Shown here: piece after piece, positions 25,446 through 33,474 of the stretch
Layout: the number at the start of each line of letters is the position of its first letter
Numbering within the stretch: the first letter of the stretch is position 1
Assembly: GCF_001619615.1 (NCBI RefSeq)
Contig: NZ_LQQP01000002.1
Coordinates: 1 to 64,000, forward strand
Source: Microbacterium sp. T32
GTDB taxonomy: Bacteria > Actinomycetota > Actinomycetes > Actinomycetales > Microbacteriaceae
Length of the DNA stretch: 64,000 nt
Reading direction: 5' to 3'
Translations under genes and position numbers: made by a program
The notes under the pieces: generated by a model
Databases searched by the model: none
Told to the model about the DNA's origin: nothing
Seen by the model: only the letters and a program-made list of their open reading frames with translations

Positions 25446-25979
25446 ATGTCTGTTCGCACCACCTCCCTCCTGCGTCTGAGCGCCCTCACCCTCGCTGCGA
25501 CCGTCGCCCTCTCCGGATGCGCGTCGACCGCACCGGCGCCCGCCGGACCGCAGGCCGACACGTTCTCCACCGCCGACGTCTGGGTCAAAGCCGCCGACGC
25601 CGGGATGAGCGCCGGCTTCGGAGAGCTCCGCAACGACGGCGACACCGACCTCACGGTCGTGTCGGCCACCAGCCCCGCGACCTCCGCGATGGAACTGCAC
25701 GAGACCGTGCAGAACGAGTCCGGTCAGATGGTGATGCGCCCGATCGAGGGCGGGTTCGTCATCCCCGCGCACGGCGCGATCACCCTCGAGCCCGGCGGCA
25801 ACCACCTCATGTTCATGGACGTCACGTCACCGTTGCGCGTCGGCGACGAGACCACGATCACCCTGACCTTCGCGGACGACTCCACCGCGCAGATCACCGC
25901 CCCCGTGAAGGAGTTCGCCGGCGCGAACGAGAACTACGAGGGCGGCATGGACATGGGCTCCTCGGAGTCGGGTCACTGA
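25446..25979 (+). CDS. PCuAC copper chaperone lipoprotein (DUF461)
   Basis: A 177-aa lipoprotein with lipobox L-S-G-C at about residue 24. The Cu(I) site follows the H-x-M pattern: M-E-L-H-E-T, then M-V-M-R-P near residue 97, and G-G-N-H-L-M-F-M-D. The tail (G-G-M-D-M-G-S-S-E-S-G-H) adds Met and His. PCuAC proteins pass Cu(I) to oxidases or other cuproproteins. Its stop overlaps the DyP gene start (TGATG). Confidence 0.93.
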   Translation: MSVRTTSLLRLSALTLAATVALSGCASTAPAPAGPQADTFSTADVWVKAADAGMSAGFGELRNDGDTDLTVVSATSPATSAMELHETVQNESGQMVMRPIEGGFVIPAHGAITLEPGGNHLMFMDVTSPLRVGDETTITLTFADDSTAQITAPVKEFAGANENYEGGMDMGSSESGH

Positions 25980-27202
25980 TGGCTCATCGCGATCGACCCG
26001 CTCGGGGCGGTCGCGGCCTCGGCCGGCGGGGGTTCCTTCTCGGGGGAGCCGTCGCCGGCGCGGGGGCCGTCGCCGCGATCGGCATCGACGCCGTCATCTC
26101 GGCCGAAGCGACGGATGCCATGGTCTCGCCGCCGCTGAACGGTGACGTCGTCGTGCCCTTCCACGGTGCACACCAGGCCGGGATCGACACGGATGCCCAA
26201 GCGCACGTGTCGCTCGTCGCGCTCGACCTGCGGGGGGACACCGACCGCGACGCCCTGCGTCGTCTCATGCGCCTGCTCACGGACGACGCCGTGCGCCTGA
26301 CGAGGGGACAGGGCGCCCTGGCGGACACCGAGCCGGAGCTGGCCGTGTCGCCCGCGCGTCTGACGGTGACGTTCGGGTTCGGCCCGGGGTTCGTCGCGCG
26401 CGCGGGCGCCGCGGCTCCCGACTGGCTGCGACCGCTGCCCGCCTTCACGATCGACCGGCTCCGGCCCGAGTACGGCGACGGCGACCTGCTGCTGCAGATC
26501 GCCGCGGACGATCCGGTCACGGTGGCCCACGCCACGCGCATGCTGCTCAAGGACGCGCGCGCGTTCGCGGCGCCTCGGTGGGTGCAGCAGGGCTTCCGTC
26601 GCGCCCACGGGACGACACGGCCGGGGACCACGATGCGAAACCTCTTCGGCCAGGTCGACGGCACGGCCAATCCGCAGCCCGGGACCGCCGGGTTCGACGA
26701 GATCGTGTGGTCCCGCGACGGCTGGCTGGCCGGCGGAACGGGGATGGTGGTGCGGCGCATCGCGATGGACCTGGACAAGTGGGATCGGCTGGATCGCCCC
26801 GGTCGTGATCAGGCGGTGGGCCGCTTCCAGTCCACGGGCGCGCCTCTCACCGGGACGGACGAGTTCGACGAACCCGACTTCGCAGCCACGGATGCCATCG
26901 GCTTCCCCGTGATCCCGGAGTTCTCGCATCTGCGCCGTTCGCGGTCGGACGACCCCGGCCAACGCATCTTCCGCCGCGGGTACAACTACGACGACGCGCC
27001 GCCGACGGGCACGGTCTCGGACGCGGGACTGCTGTTCGTCTCGTTCCAGGCCGACATCGATCGGCAGTTCGTCCCCCTGCAGCGTCGACTCGACGAGCTC
27101 GACCTGCTCAACGAATGGACGACCCCGATCGGGTCGGCCGTGTTCGCCCTCCCGCCCGGCTGTGCCGAAGGCGGCTTCATCGGAGAAGGAATCCTGTCAT
27201 GA
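25979..27202 (+). CDS. Tat-exported DyP-type haem peroxidase (EfeB/DtpA-like)
   Basis: A 407-aa peroxidase. The Tat signal is R-R-G-F-L-L-G-G near residues 15-22. The DyP signature G-x-x-D-G is seen as F-G-Q-V-D-G-T-A-N-P (about 220-229) and the C-terminal region has R-R-G-Y-N-Y. The ATG overlaps the PCuAC stop by one base, and its TGA overlaps the next ATG as ATGA. In Streptomyces a DyP encoded beside a copper chaperone (DtpA) works in copper trafficking; EfeB homologues act in iron uptake. Both remain possible here. No EfeU/EfeO is present in the window. Confidence 0.92.
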   Translation: MAHRDRPARGGRGLGRRGFLLGGAVAGAGAVAAIGIDAVISAEATDAMVSPPLNGDVVVPFHGAHQAGIDTDAQAHVSLVALDLRGDTDRDALRRLMRLLTDDAVRLTRGQGALADTEPELAVSPARLTVTFGFGPGFVARAGAAAPDWLRPLPAFTIDRLRPEYGDGDLLLQIAADDPVTVAHATRMLLKDARAFAAPRWVQQGFRRAHGTTRPGTTMRNLFGQVDGTANPQPGTAGFDEIVWSRDGWLAGGTGMVVRRIAMDLDKWDRLDRPGRDQAVGRFQSTGAPLTGTDEFDEPDFAATDAIGFPVIPEFSHLRRSRSDDPGQRIFRRGYNYDDAPPTGTVSDAGLLFVSFQADIDRQFVPLQRRLDELDLLNEWTTPIGSAVFALPPGCAEGGFIGEGILS

Positions 27203-28626
27203 CCACCACCGACGCCGACCGCGCTCCCGCGCTCGCGGCATCCGATCCCTCGCCGCCACGCCCCCGGAAGGGCTGGTTCACGGCGCTCCTGCGGCGCCTG
27301 CACTTCTTCGCCGGGGTGCTCGTGGGACCGTTCATCCTGGTCGCCGCGCTGAGCGGGGCGCTGTACGCGATCACGCCGACGCTCGATCGGATCGTGTACG
27401 CGCACGAGCTGACCGCGCCCTCGACGGCCGCACCGCTTCCGCTGGCCGACCAGATCGTCGCCGCCGAGCGGTACGTCGGCGGCGACGCGAGCCCCGTCGC
27501 CGTGCGGCCCGCTCCGGAGCCGGGCGCGACGACCCGCGTCATGTTCGCGGACCCGTCTCTCGGGGAGAGCGAGACGCGCGCGGTCTTCGTCGACCCCGGA
27601 ACGGCCGAGATCCGCGGCGACCTCACCGCCTACGGCACGAGCGGCGCGCTGCCCGTGCGCACGTGGGTGAGCGACCTGCACCGGAACCTGCACCTCGGCG
27701 AACCCGGACGCTGGTACAGCGAGCTCGCGGCATCCTGGCTCGGAATCGTCGCGCTCGCCGGACTCGGTCTGTGGGTCGGGCGGATGCGACGTGCCCGCCG
27801 CGGTCGTGTCGACCTCGTCCGCCCGAACCGTTCCCACCGGGGTTACCGCGGACTGTTCGGGTGGCACGCGTCGATCGGTGTGTGGGTGGTGCTCGGGGCC
27901 GTGTTCCTCTCGGCCACCGGGATCACCTGGTCGGCGTTCGCGGGGGCGAACGTCGCCGACCTGCGCGCCGCGGTCGGCGGGGGGACTCCCGCGCTGTCCA
28001 CCTCACTCGAGGGGGAGACCGGTGCCGGCGGCGAGCACGCGCATCATGGCGGGACGACAGCGGCCCCCAGCGGTGCGGCGAACCCCGCGACCTTCGATGC
28101 GGTGCTCGCGATCGCGCAGCGCATCAACGTCAACACGGGTCAGGTGGAGATCAAGCCGCCGTCCGCCGCCGGGAAGGCGTGGGTCGTGCAGGAGATCCAG
28201 CGCAGCTTCCCGACCGAAGTGGATGCCGTCGCCATCGACGGTTCCACGATGCAGGTGACCGACCGCATCAACTTCGCGGACTTCCCGCTGCTCGCCAAGC
28301 TCTCCCGCTGGGGGATCGACACGCACATGGGGTCGATGTTCGGACTCGCGAACCAGCTGGTGCTGTTCGTCGTCGCCCTGTGTATCGCGGCGCTCGTCGT
28401 CCTGGGATACGCGATGTGGTGGAGACGCCGGCCGACGAGCGGCGTCGCCGCCCCTCCCGCGCGCGGGGCGCTGCGCGGCGCGCCCTGGTGGGGGATCGCG
28501 CTGGTGCTCGTTGCGGCGGTGTGTCTGGGCATCCTGCTCCCGTTCGTGGGCTACACCCTCGTCGTGTTCGTCGTCCTCGACATCGTGATCGGGCTCGTTC
28601 AGCGACGCCGAGGACGTACCGGCTAG
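27199..28626 (+). CDS. PepSY-associated transmembrane protein (PiuB-like)
   Basis: A 475-aa membrane protein: a helix at about 30-58, an external PepSY-type domain, helices near 180-198 and 217-245, a second external region, and two C-terminal helices (about 373-398 and 430-465). The external loop near 275-285 is His-rich (G-G-E-H-A-H-H-G-G), suggesting metal binding. Similar proteins are linked to siderophore or iron reduction. It is the last gene of the copper operon, coupled to DyP by ATGA and convergent with the acidic gene at 28633, six bases apart. Confidence 0.88.
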   Translation: MTTTDADRAPALAASDPSPPRPRKGWFTALLRRLHFFAGVLVGPFILVAALSGALYAITPTLDRIVYAHELTAPSTAAPLPLADQIVAAERYVGGDASPVAVRPAPEPGATTRVMFADPSLGESETRAVFVDPGTAEIRGDLTAYGTSGALPVRTWVSDLHRNLHLGEPGRWYSELAASWLGIVALAGLGLWVGRMRRARRGRVDLVRPNRSHRGYRGLFGWHASIGVWVVLGAVFLSATGITWSAFAGANVADLRAAVGGGTPALSTSLEGETGAGGEHAHHGGTTAAPSGAANPATFDAVLAIAQRINVNTGQVEIKPPSAAGKAWVVQEIQRSFPTEVDAVAIDGSTMQVTDRINFADFPLLAKLSRWGIDTHMGSMFGLANQLVLFVVALCIAALVVLGYAMWWRRRPTSGVAAPPARGALRGAPWWGIALVLVAAVCLGILLPFVGYTLVVFVVLDIVIGLVQRRRGRTG

Positions 28627-28632
28627 GTCGGG

Positions 28633-29049
28633 TCAGGCGTCGTCGGGGTCGGGGAGGCTCTGCGCGATCCTGCTCGACTCCGCCGAGTCGCGCCCGACGC
28701 CGGGCTGGAATCTCGCGATGGGGGAGTCGGCATCCGCGTGCTGTTCCCCGGCGGTCGCGGCGGAGGCCCCGGCGGACTCGTGCGGGTCGTGGCGGGAGGT
28801 CGAGCCGCGGGCGTCGTCGGTGCCGTGCTCCCCGTCGCCGTCCGCGGCGCGGGTGCCTACGCCCGGGATGTCGTTCTGACTCGAGACGTTCTGCACGCGG
28901 GCCTCGTCGGCGTCGTCGATCTCAGCGGCCGACACGGCGCCCGTGTCGGCGCCGGCCCCGCCCGCGGGAACGTCGGCGGCGAGGCCCTCGGCTTCCGAGA
29001 CGGTCTTCTCGTGATCGGCGCCGGGCAGGTTCTCGGGGGGAGTGGTCAC
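28633..29049 (-). CDS. Acidic, disordered hypothetical protein
   Basis: A 138-aa protein very rich in Asp, Glu, Ala and Gly, without hydrophobic core, cysteine or signal; likely disordered. GTG 29049 is chosen because GGAAGG lies about 8 nt upstream and the frame then fits the promoter at 29078-29117. It belongs with the acidic proteins at 22375 and 32265, all from the same promoter type. The function is unknown. Confidence 0.7.
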   Translation of the reverse strand: MTTPPENLPGADHEKTVSEAEGLAADVPAGGAGADTGAVSAAEIDDADEARVQNVSSQNDIPGVGTRAADGDGEHGTDDARGSTSRHDPHESAGASAATAGEQHADADSPIARFQPGVGRDSAESSRIAQSLPDPDDA

Positions 29050-29077
29050 GGTGGTCCTTCCGGTGGGGTGAGAGCCC

Positions 29078-29117
29078 ACGCTAGGCCGCCGGGCGCAGCG
29101 CGGTGACGGGGTTGACG
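29078..29117 (-). promoter_or_regulatory. Stress-type promoter, minus strand
   Basis: CGTCAACCCC (29117-29108) is followed by exactly 24 nt and TAGCGT (29083-29078), giving a leader of about 22 nt for the acidic gene at 29049. Confidence 0.7.
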
Positions 29118-29183
29118 GGACCGGTCGGCCCCGGTGTCGGAGGGGCTGGATAGGCTCGGGGAGACCCCCGAAAGGAACCGCAA

Positions 29184-30176
29184 ATGCAGCAGCGTCCCCT
29201 CTCCCGCACAGGCCGCGAGATCTCGGCCATCGGTCTCGGCACCTGGCAGCTCGGGCCGGACTGGGGCGGGGTGAGCGAAGACGCGGCCATGGAGGTGCTC
29301 GGGGCCTCCGCCGACGCCGGTGTCACGCTCTTCGACACCGCCGACGTGTACGGCGACGGACGGTCCGAGGAGCTGATCGGCGCATTCCTGCAGAAGACGG
29401 ATGCCGCGGGCATCACGGTGGCGACCAAGATGGGGCGCCGGGCAGAGCAGATGCCCGAGAACTACACGATGGAGAACTTCCGCGCGTGGACCGATCGGTC
29501 GCGCCGCCTCCTCGCGCAGGACACGCTCGACCTGGTGCAGCTGCACTGCCCGCCGTCGGCCGTGATCGACGACGATGCCACGTACGACGCGCTGGATCAG
29601 CTGGTGTCCGAGGGCGTGCTCGCGGCGTACGGGGTGTCGGTCGAGACGATGGACCAGGCCCTCTCGGCGCTGCGTCGTCCGAACCTCACCAACCTGCAGA
29701 TCATCTTCAACCCGTTCCGCCTGAAGCCGCTCGACGAGGTGCTCCCGCTCGCCGCCGAGAAGGGTGTCGCGGTGTTCGCTCGCGTTCCGCTCGCGAGCGG
29801 CCTGCTGTCGGGCAAATACACCGCCGACACGACGTTCGACAAGGACGACCACCGCACGTACAACCGCAACGGCGAGGCGTTCGACAAGGGCGAGACGTTC
29901 TCGGGCGTCCCCTTCGCCGAGGGTGTCGCCGCGGCCGACGAGCTCAAGGCGGCGCTGCCGGAGGGCGTGACGCTCCCCGCGGCGACGCTCGCGTGGATCG
30001 CGTCGCGCGAGGGCGTGACCTCCGTCATCCCGGGGGCGCGCTCGGCGCAGCAGGCGACGGCCAACGCCGCCGCGGCCGACCTGCTCGGGGGCGGGTTCGA
30101 CGTCGACGCGTTCGACGCGCTCGTGCGCGACGTCTACGACCGTCGCCTGCGCGCCGAGATCCACCCGCAGTGGTGA
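29184..30176 (+). CDS. Aldo/keto reductase
   Basis: A 330-aa NADPH-dependent reductase with the AKR barrel. D-T-A-D-V-Y-G-D-G-R-S-E contains catalytic Asp and Tyr (about 50-55), V-A-T-K-M-G the catalytic Lys, and L-V-Q-L-H-C-P the His. The R-S-A-Q-Q near the C-terminus is the cofactor-binding loop. Substrate unknown. A TAGGCT box near 29151 and GAAAGGA before the ATG give a normal leader. It ends in a strong hairpin shared with the convergent SRPBCC gene. Confidence 0.92.
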   Translation: MQQRPLSRTGREISAIGLGTWQLGPDWGGVSEDAAMEVLGASADAGVTLFDTADVYGDGRSEELIGAFLQKTDAAGITVATKMGRRAEQMPENYTMENFRAWTDRSRRLLAQDTLDLVQLHCPPSAVIDDDATYDALDQLVSEGVLAAYGVSVETMDQALSALRRPNLTNLQIIFNPFRLKPLDEVLPLAAEKGVAVFARVPLASGLLSGKYTADTTFDKDDHRTYNRNGEAFDKGETFSGVPFAEGVAAADELKAALPEGVTLPAATLAWIASREGVTSVIPGARSAQQATANAAAADLLGGGFDVDAFDALVRDVYDRRLRAEIHPQW

Positions 30177-30191
30177 GCCTCTCCTGACATG

Positions 30192-30227
30192 ACGGATGCC
30201 GGATCCCCGAGGGGGTCCGGCATCCGT
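30192..30227. terminator. Bidirectional hairpin terminator
   Basis: ACGGATGCCGGA (30192-30203) and TCCGGCATCCGT (30216-30227) pair perfectly over 12 bp, extended by CCCC/GGGG at the loop. It lies between the convergent aldo/keto reductase and SRPBCC genes. The arms hold GGATGCC in inverted orientation, as at 12177 and 17159. Confidence 0.85.
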
Positions 30228-30244
30228 GTTCGTGCGAGAAGACG

Positions 30245-30697
30245 TCAGCTGACGTCGCCGCGCCACGCGCCGGACTCGGCGCCGCGCGACTCGATGTACT
30301 CCTTGAAGTGCTGGAGGTCCTTCTTGACCGAGTGGTCGTCGGCGCCGAAGACGGCGCCCGCCTTCTCGAGGAGACCCGTGGGCTCCCAGTCGATCTGCAC
30401 GGTCACGCGCGTCTCGTTGTCGGAGAGGCGGTGGAACGTGACGACGCCGGCGTGATTCTCCTCGCCGCCGACACTGTTCCACGCGACGCGCTCGTCGGGG
30501 TGCTGCTCGGTGATCTCGGCGTCGAACTCGCGCTCCGCGCCCGCGATCTTGACCTTCCAGTGCGTGAGCGTGTCGGTCTTCTGCGTGATGGACTCGACGA
30601 AGCTCATGAAGTGGGGGAACTCCTCGAACTGCGTCCACTGGTTGTAGGCGACGCGGACGGGAACGTCGACGTCGATGGTTTCGATGACCTGGGCCAT
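30245..30697 (-). CDS. SRPBCC (START-like) cyclase/dehydrase family protein
   Basis: A 150-aa START-fold protein: V-D-V-P-V-R-V-A-Y-N-Q-W-T-Q-F-E-E-F-P-H-F-M near the N-terminus, a hydrophobic cavity region, and a C-terminal long helix D-L-Q-H-F-K-E-Y-I. Related coenzyme Q-binding or polyketide-cyclase-like proteins are widespread in stress-induced gene sets. ATG 30697 follows GAAAGGA. The promoter at 30733-30773 carries the shared stress element (25-nt spacing). Confidence 0.85.
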   Translation of the reverse strand: MAQVIETIDVDVPVRVAYNQWTQFEEFPHFMSFVESITQKTDTLTHWKVKIAGAEREFDAEITEQHPDERVAWNSVGGEENHAGVVTFHRLSDNETRVTVQIDWEPTGLLEKAGAVFGADDHSVKKDLQHFKEYIESRGAESGAWRGDVS

Positions 30698-30732
30698 GAT
30701 GTCCTTTCGTGGGGTTATCCGGGGCTGAGCCC

Positions 30733-30773
30733 AGTCTTCGCGCGATCTCTTCCGGCGGCCCCGGGGGTTGAGG
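30733..30773 (-). promoter_or_regulatory. Stress-type promoter (25-nt spacing)
   Basis: On the minus strand CCTCAACCCC (30773-30764) is followed by 25 nt and AAGACT (30738-30733) ahead of the SRPBCC gene. The -10 box is weak; placed with the family because of the element and the near-identical spacing. Confidence 0.55.
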
Positions 30774-30800
30774 GATCGGCGGATGTGGCCTATAGGCGCC

Positions 30801-32006
30801 TCAGGCGCGGCCGCGCAGGATCAGGTTCCAGTACACCCACGGCAGGATCCGGCGGTCGGCGACCCACGTCGAGCGACGCTCGCGCGAGAGGGAGCGCCAG
30901 AACGGGATCGTCGGCTGCGGCTTTCCCCAGCGGTCGAACTCCGCGAACACCACCGTGCCGCGGGAGACGGTGAACGGCACGACGCTGTACCCGTCGTATC
31001 GCGCGGTCGGGGTTCCGCCGCGGAGTGCCGCCCGGAGGTTCTTCGCGAGCACCTTCGCCTGCGGCCGGATCGCGCCGCCGGAGGGCCGCGTCGCGACGCG
31101 GGCGGAGTCGCCGAGCGACCACACGTCGGGGAAGCGGCGATGCCGGAGCGTCTCGGGGTCCACGTCCACGAAACCGTGCGCGTCGTCGGGGTCGGCGAGT
31201 CCGCGCCCCGCGATCCACTCCGGCGCCCGCTGCGGCGGGACCGCGTGCAGCACGTCGTACGCGAGTGTCTCCTCGACGTCGCCGTGACCGATCGTGAGCG
31301 TGCGGGTCGTGGCATCCACGCTCCGCACCTCGCGGGAGTACCGCACGTCGACACCGTACGCGTCGAGCACGCGGTGGAGTTCGCGATCGACGTCCGGGAT
31401 GCCGAACGGCACCGGGTCGGACAGGACCAGGATCACGCGGATGTCGTCGAGCACCCCGAGCGCGCGCCACCAGTCGCACGCGAGATACAGGGGCTTCTGC
31501 GCGGCGGCTCCGCACGAGGCCGGTTCGGGCGGCTGGGTGAACACGACCGTGCCGCTGCGGAGGTCGCGAAACGTCGGCGAGGCCTTCGCGGCGAGGGCGA
31601 GGTCGTAGTTCGACACGCCCTCGGGCGCGGCCATGGCCTCGGGGAGCCCGGGGATCGCGTCCCACGCCAACCGCAGGCCCGCGGCGACGACGAGCTGGTC
31701 GTAGTCGAGATGGCCGCCGGAGACCAGGTGCACGCGGTGCGCGTCGGGGTCGACCGTGAAGACCTCGTCGCGCAGCCAGCGGACGCCGGGTGGGGTGACG
31801 TCGGCTTGCGGGCGCACCGCTCGCGAGGCGCGCGCCGTGCCGCCGGCGATGTGGGACTGCAGCGGGGCGTACACGTGCGTCTCGCGTGGTTCGATCACCG
31901 TGATGTCGCCGAGGCGCGCGCGATGGAGGCGTCCGGCGATCGAGAGGCCGGCGTTGCCGCCCCCGATCACCACGATCCGCGGGGGTGCGGTGGGGGAATG
32001 GGGCAT
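30801..32006 (-). CDS. SQR-like FAD-dependent oxidoreductase
   Basis: A 401-aa flavoprotein of the sulfide:quinone reductase / NADH dehydrogenase II family. It has the N-terminal FAD motif G-G-G-N-A-G-L-S-I-A, C-G-A-A-A-Q-K-P in the position of the SQR active-site cysteine loop, and W-S-L-G-D-S-A as the second FAD motif. Only one of the usual redox cysteines is clear, so sulfide may not be the substrate. The C-terminal amphipathic segment would bind the membrane. ATG 32006 is chosen for GGAAGG upstream; a frame from 32033 would overlap the promoter. Confidence 0.85.
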   Translation of the reverse strand: MPHSPTAPPRIVVIGGGNAGLSIAGRLHRARLGDITVIEPRETHVYAPLQSHIAGGTARASRAVRPQADVTPPGVRWLRDEVFTVDPDAHRVHLVSGGHLDYDQLVVAAGLRLAWDAIPGLPEAMAAPEGVSNYDLALAAKASPTFRDLRSGTVVFTQPPEPASCGAAAQKPLYLACDWWRALGVLDDIRVILVLSDPVPFGIPDVDRELHRVLDAYGVDVRYSREVRSVDATTRTLTIGHGDVEETLAYDVLHAVPPQRAPEWIAGRGLADPDDAHGFVDVDPETLRHRRFPDVWSLGDSARVATRPSGGAIRPQAKVLAKNLRAALRGGTPTARYDGYSVVPFTVSRGTVVFAEFDRWGKPQPTIPFWRSLSRERRSTWVADRRILPWVYWNLILRGRA

Positions 32007-32028
32007 GCGGCATCCTTCCGTCCCGGTC

Positions 32029-32069
32029 AGCACACCCCGGATGTGCGCCGGGAGGCGACGGGGTTGACA
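32029..32069 (-). promoter_or_regulatory. Stress-type promoter (25-nt spacing, weak -10)
   Basis: TGTCAACCCC (32069-32060, minus strand) is a perfect element; 25 nt later TGTGCT (32034-32029) is only a weak -10. It would drive the SQR-like gene. Confidence 0.5.
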
Positions 32070-32163
32070 GGGGGATCGGCCGAGCGGGTCGACGGAGGTC
32101 GTGACCGTCGCTCAGGTTCCGGCCGCGGCGCGGCGCGGGTGGGTTCGTGCGGGCGGGGAGTGC

Positions 32164-32203
32164 TGTCAAGGGGGCGTGGGGCGATCCGGACGCGAGGTGG
32201 GAT
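32164..32203 (+). promoter_or_regulatory. Stress-type promoter, plus strand
   Basis: TGTCAAGGGG (32164-32173) is followed by exactly 24 nt and TGGGAT (32198-32203) ahead of the acidic gene at 32265. Confidence 0.65.
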
Positions 32204-32264
32204 GGGGGAGCCGTCGACCCGGCGGCGCGTGCGGTGACCGCACGGACGACCGAAAGGATCCCCC

Positions 32265-32612
32265 ATGAGCGACGTCTCGACCGACCCGAGCATCCCCTCC
32301 GCCCCCGACGGCGTGACGGGTGTGCAGCCGCTGCGCGACGGCGACACCTCCATCGAGCCCGATCCCGCGCTCGACCCCGCGCAGGCGGAGTGGGATGCCA
32401 CCACCGCCCTCGACGAGGGGGCCGACCCCGCGGACCTCGACCCGGCGACCGCGACGGGTGCCGATCCGGCCGAGATCCCCGCCGACGACGCCGACATCCC
32501 GCTCGAGGACGTGCACCCGGAGTCCACCGGCACCGACTCGCAGGGCGAGGACCCGGGCGTCGTCGAGCTCGGCGAGGAGGGCCAGGGCGACCTGGCGCCC
32601 GAGGACCTCTGA
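32265..32612 (+). CDS. Acidic, Asp/Pro-rich hypothetical protein
   Basis: A 115-aa protein dominated by Asp, Glu, Ala and Pro with D-P-A-x-x-D-P repeats. No hydrophobic core, signal or cysteine; probably disordered. The ATG follows GAAAGGA. Its promoter is of the shared stress type, leader about 55 nt. Its composition resembles the proteins at 22375 and 28633, suggesting protective, hydrophilin-like roles; that is inference. Confidence 0.7.
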   Translation: MSDVSTDPSIPSAPDGVTGVQPLRDGDTSIEPDPALDPAQAEWDATTALDEGADPADLDPATATGADPAEIPADDADIPLEDVHPESTGTDSQGEDPGVVELGEEGQGDLAPEDL

Positions 32613-32640
32613 GGCATCCGACGCAGCGCTTGCGCCGCTC

Positions 32641-32677
32641 GGCTAATGGGCGTAGCTTATGGCTATGGACATTAGCC
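32641..32677. promoter_or_regulatory. Palindromic operator over the hydrolase-TetR promoter
   Basis: GGCTAATG (32641-32648) and CATTAGCC (32670-32677) are perfect inverted arms. A second pair, TAGC (32653-32656) and GCTA (32662-32665), lies inside with the same centre. The -10 box TAGCTT (32653-32658) and the ATG at 32665 fall between the arms. A TetR-type repressor bound here would block initiation; the TetR encoded at 33455 is the natural candidate. Confidence 0.75.
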
Positions 32678-33474
32678 AACTTCAGGTGGACGGCGGCCGG
32701 CTGGCCGTCGAGGTGCGCGGGGAGGGTCCCCTCGTGGTGTGCTCGCCCGCGATGGGCGACGAGCGCGACGCGTTCGGACCGCTCGCCGACCGGCTCGTGG
32801 CACGCGGATACCGCGTGGCCCTCGTCGATCTCCGCGGGCACGGCGACAGTGACGCGACCTTCGCGGAATACGGCGACCAGGCGACGGCGGGCGACCTGGT
32901 CGCCGTGGTCGAAGCACTCGGCGGCGGGCCGGCGGTCCTCGCCGGGGCCTCGATGAGCGCCGGGGCCGCGATCGTCGCGGCCGGAACGCGGCCCGACCTG
33001 GTGTCCGGCCTCGTGCTCCTCGGACCGTTCGCCCGCAACGGCAACCCCGCGATGAGCGCGCTCCTGCGCGTGCTGCTCGCGCGGCCGTGGGGTCCCGCGG
33101 TGTGGCGCGGCTACTCCGCGTCGCTGTGGCCGGGACTCGGCGCGGGCGCGCGAGAGCGAGCCGCGCACCTCTCGCGTCGACTCGCGCGGCCCGGGCGCTG
33201 GAGCGCCTTCGCCCGCACGACGCGCGTCGATCACTCGGTCGTCGCCCCGTTCCTCCCGCGCGTGACCGCCCGCTCGCTCGTCGTGATGGGTGCGGCCGAC
33301 CCGGACTGGAAGGACCCGGCCGCGGAAGCCGCGTGGCTCGCGGGAGAACTCTCCGCCGAGGTGCAGCTGGTCCCGGGCGTCGGCCACGCGCCGATGCTGG
33401 AGACCCCCGACCTCGTGGCCGACCGCGTCGCGACGTTCCTCGCGGAGGTGAGCGGTGCCCCGGGCCGGTCTTGA
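32665..33474 (+). CDS. Alpha/beta hydrolase
   Basis: A 269-aa hydrolase. The nucleophile elbow is G-A-S-M-S-A-G (about 95-101), a variant of G-x-S-x-G with Ser in place of the last Gly. The acid is in M-G-A-A-D-P-D and the catalytic His in G-V-G-H-A-P-M. D-L-R-G-H-G-D-S is the usual oxyanion-side motif. ATG 32665 is preferred over 32659 because TAGCTT ends exactly 6 nt before it (leaderless). The gene overlaps the downstream TetR by 20 nt, so both are one message. Substrate unknown. Confidence 0.9.
   Translation: MDISQLQVDGGRLAVEVRGEGPLVVCSPAMGDERDAFGPLADRLVARGYRVALVDLRGHGDSDATFAEYGDQATAGDLVAVVEALGGGPAVLAGASMSAGAAIVAAGTRPDLVSGLVLLGPFARNGNPAMSALLRVLLARPWGPAVWRGYSASLWPGLGAGARERAAHLSRRLARPGRWSAFARTTRVDHSVVAPFLPRVTARSLVVMGAADPDWKDPAAEAAWLAGELSAEVQLVPGVGHAPMLETPDLVADRVATFLAEVSGAPGRS

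Noticed and set aside
30801..32006. Confident sulfide:quinone reductase call
   Set aside because: Only one of the characteristic redox cysteines is clear, so only an SQR-like label is justified.
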